Shown piece by piece: positions 62,861 through 64,000 of a stretch of DNA of 64,000 nucleotides. How positions within the stretch are numbered: position 1 is the stretch's first letter; each line of letters opens with the position of its first letter. A program made the position numbers and the translations under genes. The DNA is from Lutibacter oricola (lineage in GTDB: Bacteria > Bacteroidota > Bacteroidia > Flavobacteriales > Flavobacteriaceae), in contig NZ_FNNJ01000012.1 of NCBI RefSeq assembly GCF_900106565.1, forward strand, positions 1-64,000, written 5' to 3'. Under the pieces are notes generated by a model. The model saw only the letters and a program-made list of their open reading frames with translations, made no database searches and was not told the origin of the DNA.

Positions 62861-63444
62861 GTTAAAAAGTTTAGTTATGTTAAATACTTACTTTCAAATT
62901 TAGTGTTAAACTATAAAAATAAATTTTAAACCATCTATATTAAAACTATACTATTGTTAAATACGCTTACATTATAACTTTATTTGTACATATTTAAACA
63001 TATGTTATACAGCCCAAAGGCATTAATATTAAAATGCTAAGTTGTTAAGAAATAATTTACCTGAAAAAACAAAACACTAAGTAGTACTTTTAAGCAACGA
63101 AATAAAAAAATAGGGGATAATTTTTACCTTAGATTTATCCAAGCAAACAATTAGTGTTATATGCAATTATAAAAGTTACATTTTATATTAACTCCTAATG
63201 ATTTAAAAGTTTGTGTACTTATAAAACTCAATTTCTATAGTAAAGAAATGTAGTATATACTTGGAATATCTCTTCATAGTGTACATATGACTTAGTCTAG
63301 AATTAGAAAGATAACGTGTCTAGTTAGAGAAGATAGTTTAAGTAGTTATTTGTTTAAAATATAAATTAATAGTTATACTATTTTGGATTATAATTTTGCT
63401 TTAGATTAAAGGTGTTGAGTATTTTTGAATTTAAAATAAATATT
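62861..63444. promoter_or_regulatory. Divergent regulatory region between sulfatase and GH16 genes
   Basis: No gene is seen in 584 bases. On the minus strand, TAAATTTG at 62895-62902 is the -7 element of the sulfatase operon, 35 bases before its start. On the plus strand, TAATTTTG at 63391-63398 is a candidate -7 for GH16. The middle is AT-rich and unique. A regulator site was not identified. Confidence 0.55.
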
Positions 63445-64000
63445 ATGACACTAAAAAATATTTCCATAGCCCTAATAGGTATAAGTCTTTTTTCTTGCGG
63501 TTCGGTACCGACTGTAGAAAAAGAACCTGTTTTACAAAGTAAAGATCATATTGAAACAATTGCTTTACCGGATAATTTAAATGATGGAACTGTTTGGGAG
63601 TTTCAATCTGATTTGTCTGATGATTTTAACTACAAATTTGCTCCGAGTAACGAAAAAACAAATTTTGGAAACGGCAAGTGGTATAATTTTTACCAAAGTA
63701 AATGGGATGGCCCTGGAACAACTTACTGGAAATACAATCACGTATCTGTAGATGGGAATGATTTATTAATAACTTCATCGCGTTGGGATGGCGATAATGA
63801 AGATGCACCAGTTGCATTTCAGTCTAATAAAATGAACAAGCCTAATGAAGGAGTTAGTGCTGGTTGTATTACGTCTAACAAGCAAGTTTTATATCCTATT
63901 TTTATTGAATCAAAATCAAGTGTAGCAGATATTGTATTGGCTTCAGATGTTTGGTTGTTAAGTCCAGATGCTACTCAAGAAATTGATATTATGGAGTGTT
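63445..64000 (+). CDS. GH16 beta-agarase/porphyranase-like enzyme (partial, cut by window end)
   Basis: Lipoprotein signal MTLKNISIALIGISLFSC begins at ATG 63445. The N-terminal 185 residues include DLSDDFNYKF, KWYNFYQSKWDGPGTTYW, SAGCITSNKQVLYPIFIESK and VLASDVWLLSPDATQEIDIMEC. EIDIME gives the catalytic Glu179, Asp181 and Glu184 of GH16. The surrounding SDVWLLSPDATQEIDIMEC context matches beta-agarases of that family. The C-terminus lies beyond 64000. It would cleave agar or porphyran backbone outside the cell and feed the sulfatase-GH2-GH29 set. Confidence 0.9.
   Translation, partial: MTLKNISIALIGISLFSCGSVPTVEKEPVLQSKDHIETIALPDNLNDGTVWEFQSDLSDDFNYKFAPSNEKTNFGNGKWYNFYQSKWDGPGTTYWKYNHVSVDGNDLLITSSRWDGDNEDAPVAFQSNKMNKPNEGVSAGCITSNKQVLYPIFIESKSSVADIVLASDVWLLSPDATQEIDIMEC

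Overview
The window comes from a marine Flavobacteriaceae-type Bacteroidetes chromosome; the species cannot be named from sequence alone. The evidence is very low G+C, TAnnTTTG-type -7 promoter elements (TATATTTG recurs upstream of genes), a SusC/SusD pair, relaxed lipoprotein signals, and enzyme sets for brown-algal alginate and red-algal galactan.

Layout. 1-9.5 kb holds housekeeping and orphan genes: a LpxL-type acyltransferase, a rhomboid protease, two identical tRNA-Gly(TCC), GNAT acetyltransferases, a ParE/RelE-type toxin broken by a stop next to its antitoxin, a CarboxypepD_reg protein, an M15 D,D-carboxypeptidase, a TPR histidine kinase and a FucP-type sugar transporter. 9.5-36.2 kb is a surface-polysaccharide locus in two blocks. 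Block one (10.9-23.9 kb) has the nucleotide-sugar genes (4-epimerase, 6-dehydrogenase, WecB), Wzx, a Wzy/EpsG-like polymerase, six transferase/acyltransferase genes and a WecA/WbcO-type initiating transferase. Block two (27.5-36.2 kb) has a PglE-like aminotransferase, a PglF/WbpM-like dehydratase, Wza, the Wzc tyrosine kinase and a PHP-type phosphatase. An HU-like gene and long repeat fields separate the blocks.

The repeat fields (1-0.43, 9.5-10.4, 23.9-24.3, 25.7-27.4, 28.6-30.1 and 36.2-37.2 kb) are built from a ~215-bp element (nine full copies), three short palindromic REP-like motifs and tandem arrays that all have a 7-bp period. The 215-bp copies left of the polysaccharide block face one way and those to the right face the other.

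37.2-57.3 kb is a complete-looking alginate utilisation locus: two divergent PL6 lyases, a heparinase II/III-fold lyase, PL17, KdgF, SusC, SusD, a PKD surface protein, PL7, a FadR-type GntR regulator, an MFS permease and a DEH-reductase-type SDR. Near-identical operators (TTGGTAAACCA-type) overlap promoters at the PL6 pair, PL17 and susC, and a related site precedes gntR. Extracellular lyases cut alginate, SusCD imports oligomers, PL17 and the heparinase-fold enzyme release monomers, KdgF makes DEH, and the SDR reduces it to KDG; KDG kinase and aldolase are not in the window.

57.3-64 kb begins a red-algal galactan locus: a sulfatase-GH2-GH29 operon on the minus strand, then divergently a GH16 beta-agarase-like gene cut by the window end.

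The most interesting unexplained signal is a candidate cis-regulatory RNA found twice, upstream of exactly the two alginate transport genes (susC and the MFS permease). Each copy has an 8-bp stem of different sequence with the same loop GTTGCACC, exactly 19 nt, then GAGGGAAGTAA, then ATAACTAC.
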